A stretch of 11,619 bases of DNA. Origin: JAXHUH01 sp034211175 (GTDB lineage: Bacteria > Actinomycetota > Acidimicrobiia > Acidimicrobiales > CAIXPF01). The notes below the pieces were generated by a model. It ran no database searches and was not told the DNA's origin. It saw only the letters and a program-made list of their open reading frames with translations. A program made the translations under genes and the position numbers. The first letter of the stretch is position 1. Each line of letters starts with the position of its first letter. Where the stretch lies: the NCBI GenBank assembly GCA_034211175.1, contig JAXHUH010000185.1, forward strand, positions 1 to 11,619. Reading direction: 5' to 3'. Of the stretch, positions 11,513 through 11,619 are shown piece after piece.

Positions 11513-11619
11513 CCGACCGGGAGCGCGGGCGGGCTCGGCGTGTGGAGGGCCACCGACGCGGCCCGCTCGCCCGCCACCACCAGCCACTGGAGGAGGCGGG
11601 TGTCGCTCGCCCGGGCGAG
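11509..11619 (-). CDS. possible C-terminal end of a gene cut by the window edge
   Basis: 36 codons and a stop on the minus strand are open to the end of the window. The peptide reads LARASDTRLLQWLVVAGERA and then SVALHTPSPPALPVG. It is a plausible helix followed by a Pro-rich tail, with typical third-position G/C. No family can be named from this much. Its stop sits in the arm of a perfect hairpin, whose complement carries the STAS stop, so the stop codon by itself is weak evidence. Confidence 0.4.
   Translation of the reverse strand, partial: LARASDTRLLQWLVVAGERAASVALHTPSPPALPVG

Overview
The window reads as high-GC actinobacterial chromosome: strong G/C in third codon positions, many GTG starts, stop/start overlaps and TANNNT -10 boxes placed about 7 nt before GTG starts (leaderless transcripts). 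The gene content (acyl-CoA enzymes, an SCO6745-like protein, an orphan NarL-type regulator, a STAS protein) would suit Acidimicrobiia or a relative, but that placement is inference and no marker gene here decides it. I see no rRNA, tRNA, CRISPR array, transposase or phage gene.

Layout. 1-98 is an A/T-richer block of degenerate CGCAGAG units arranged as an inverted repeat, unlike everything after it. 198-2489 is a three-gene operon: methylmalonyl-CoA epimerase, a short-chain dehydrogenase of the (3R)-hydroxyacyl-CoA dehydrogenase type and an SCO6745/SalK-like protein, closed by a hairpin. 2591-4251 holds a carboxymuconolactone decarboxylase-family protein and a hormone-sensitive-lipase-type esterase. 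Together 198-4251 looks like a lipid/acyl-CoA catabolic neighbourhood.

4368-6261 holds poorly known genes: a very basic coiled-coil protein, an unrecognised polytopic membrane protein that is probably leaderless and sits behind a 38-bp near-perfect palindrome, and a 51-aa protein. 6262-6825 (564 bases) has no convincing gene but contains four hairpins, one with a perfect 17-bp stem, then a promoter candidate and a long leader.

6826-8117 is an overlapping pair: a divergent SPFH/band-7-like protein and a small membrane protein. 8273-9157 is a stand-alone 5'-3' exonuclease. 9216-9734 holds two convergent small single-pass membrane proteins. The second shares an overlapping divergent -10 element with a permuted papain-like (C92-type) peptidase at 9754-10365, and both genes appear leaderless. 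The last part has an orphan LuxR/NarL response regulator (minus) divergent from a STAS protein without the usual phospho-acceptor serine, then a bidirectional hairpin and the 3' end of a possible minus-strand gene cut by the window edge.

No single locus is a clear new defence or biosynthetic system. The best candidates for something undescribed are the SPFH-like/membrane pair with its structured leader, the palindrome-controlled membrane protein, and the shared divergent leaderless promoter.
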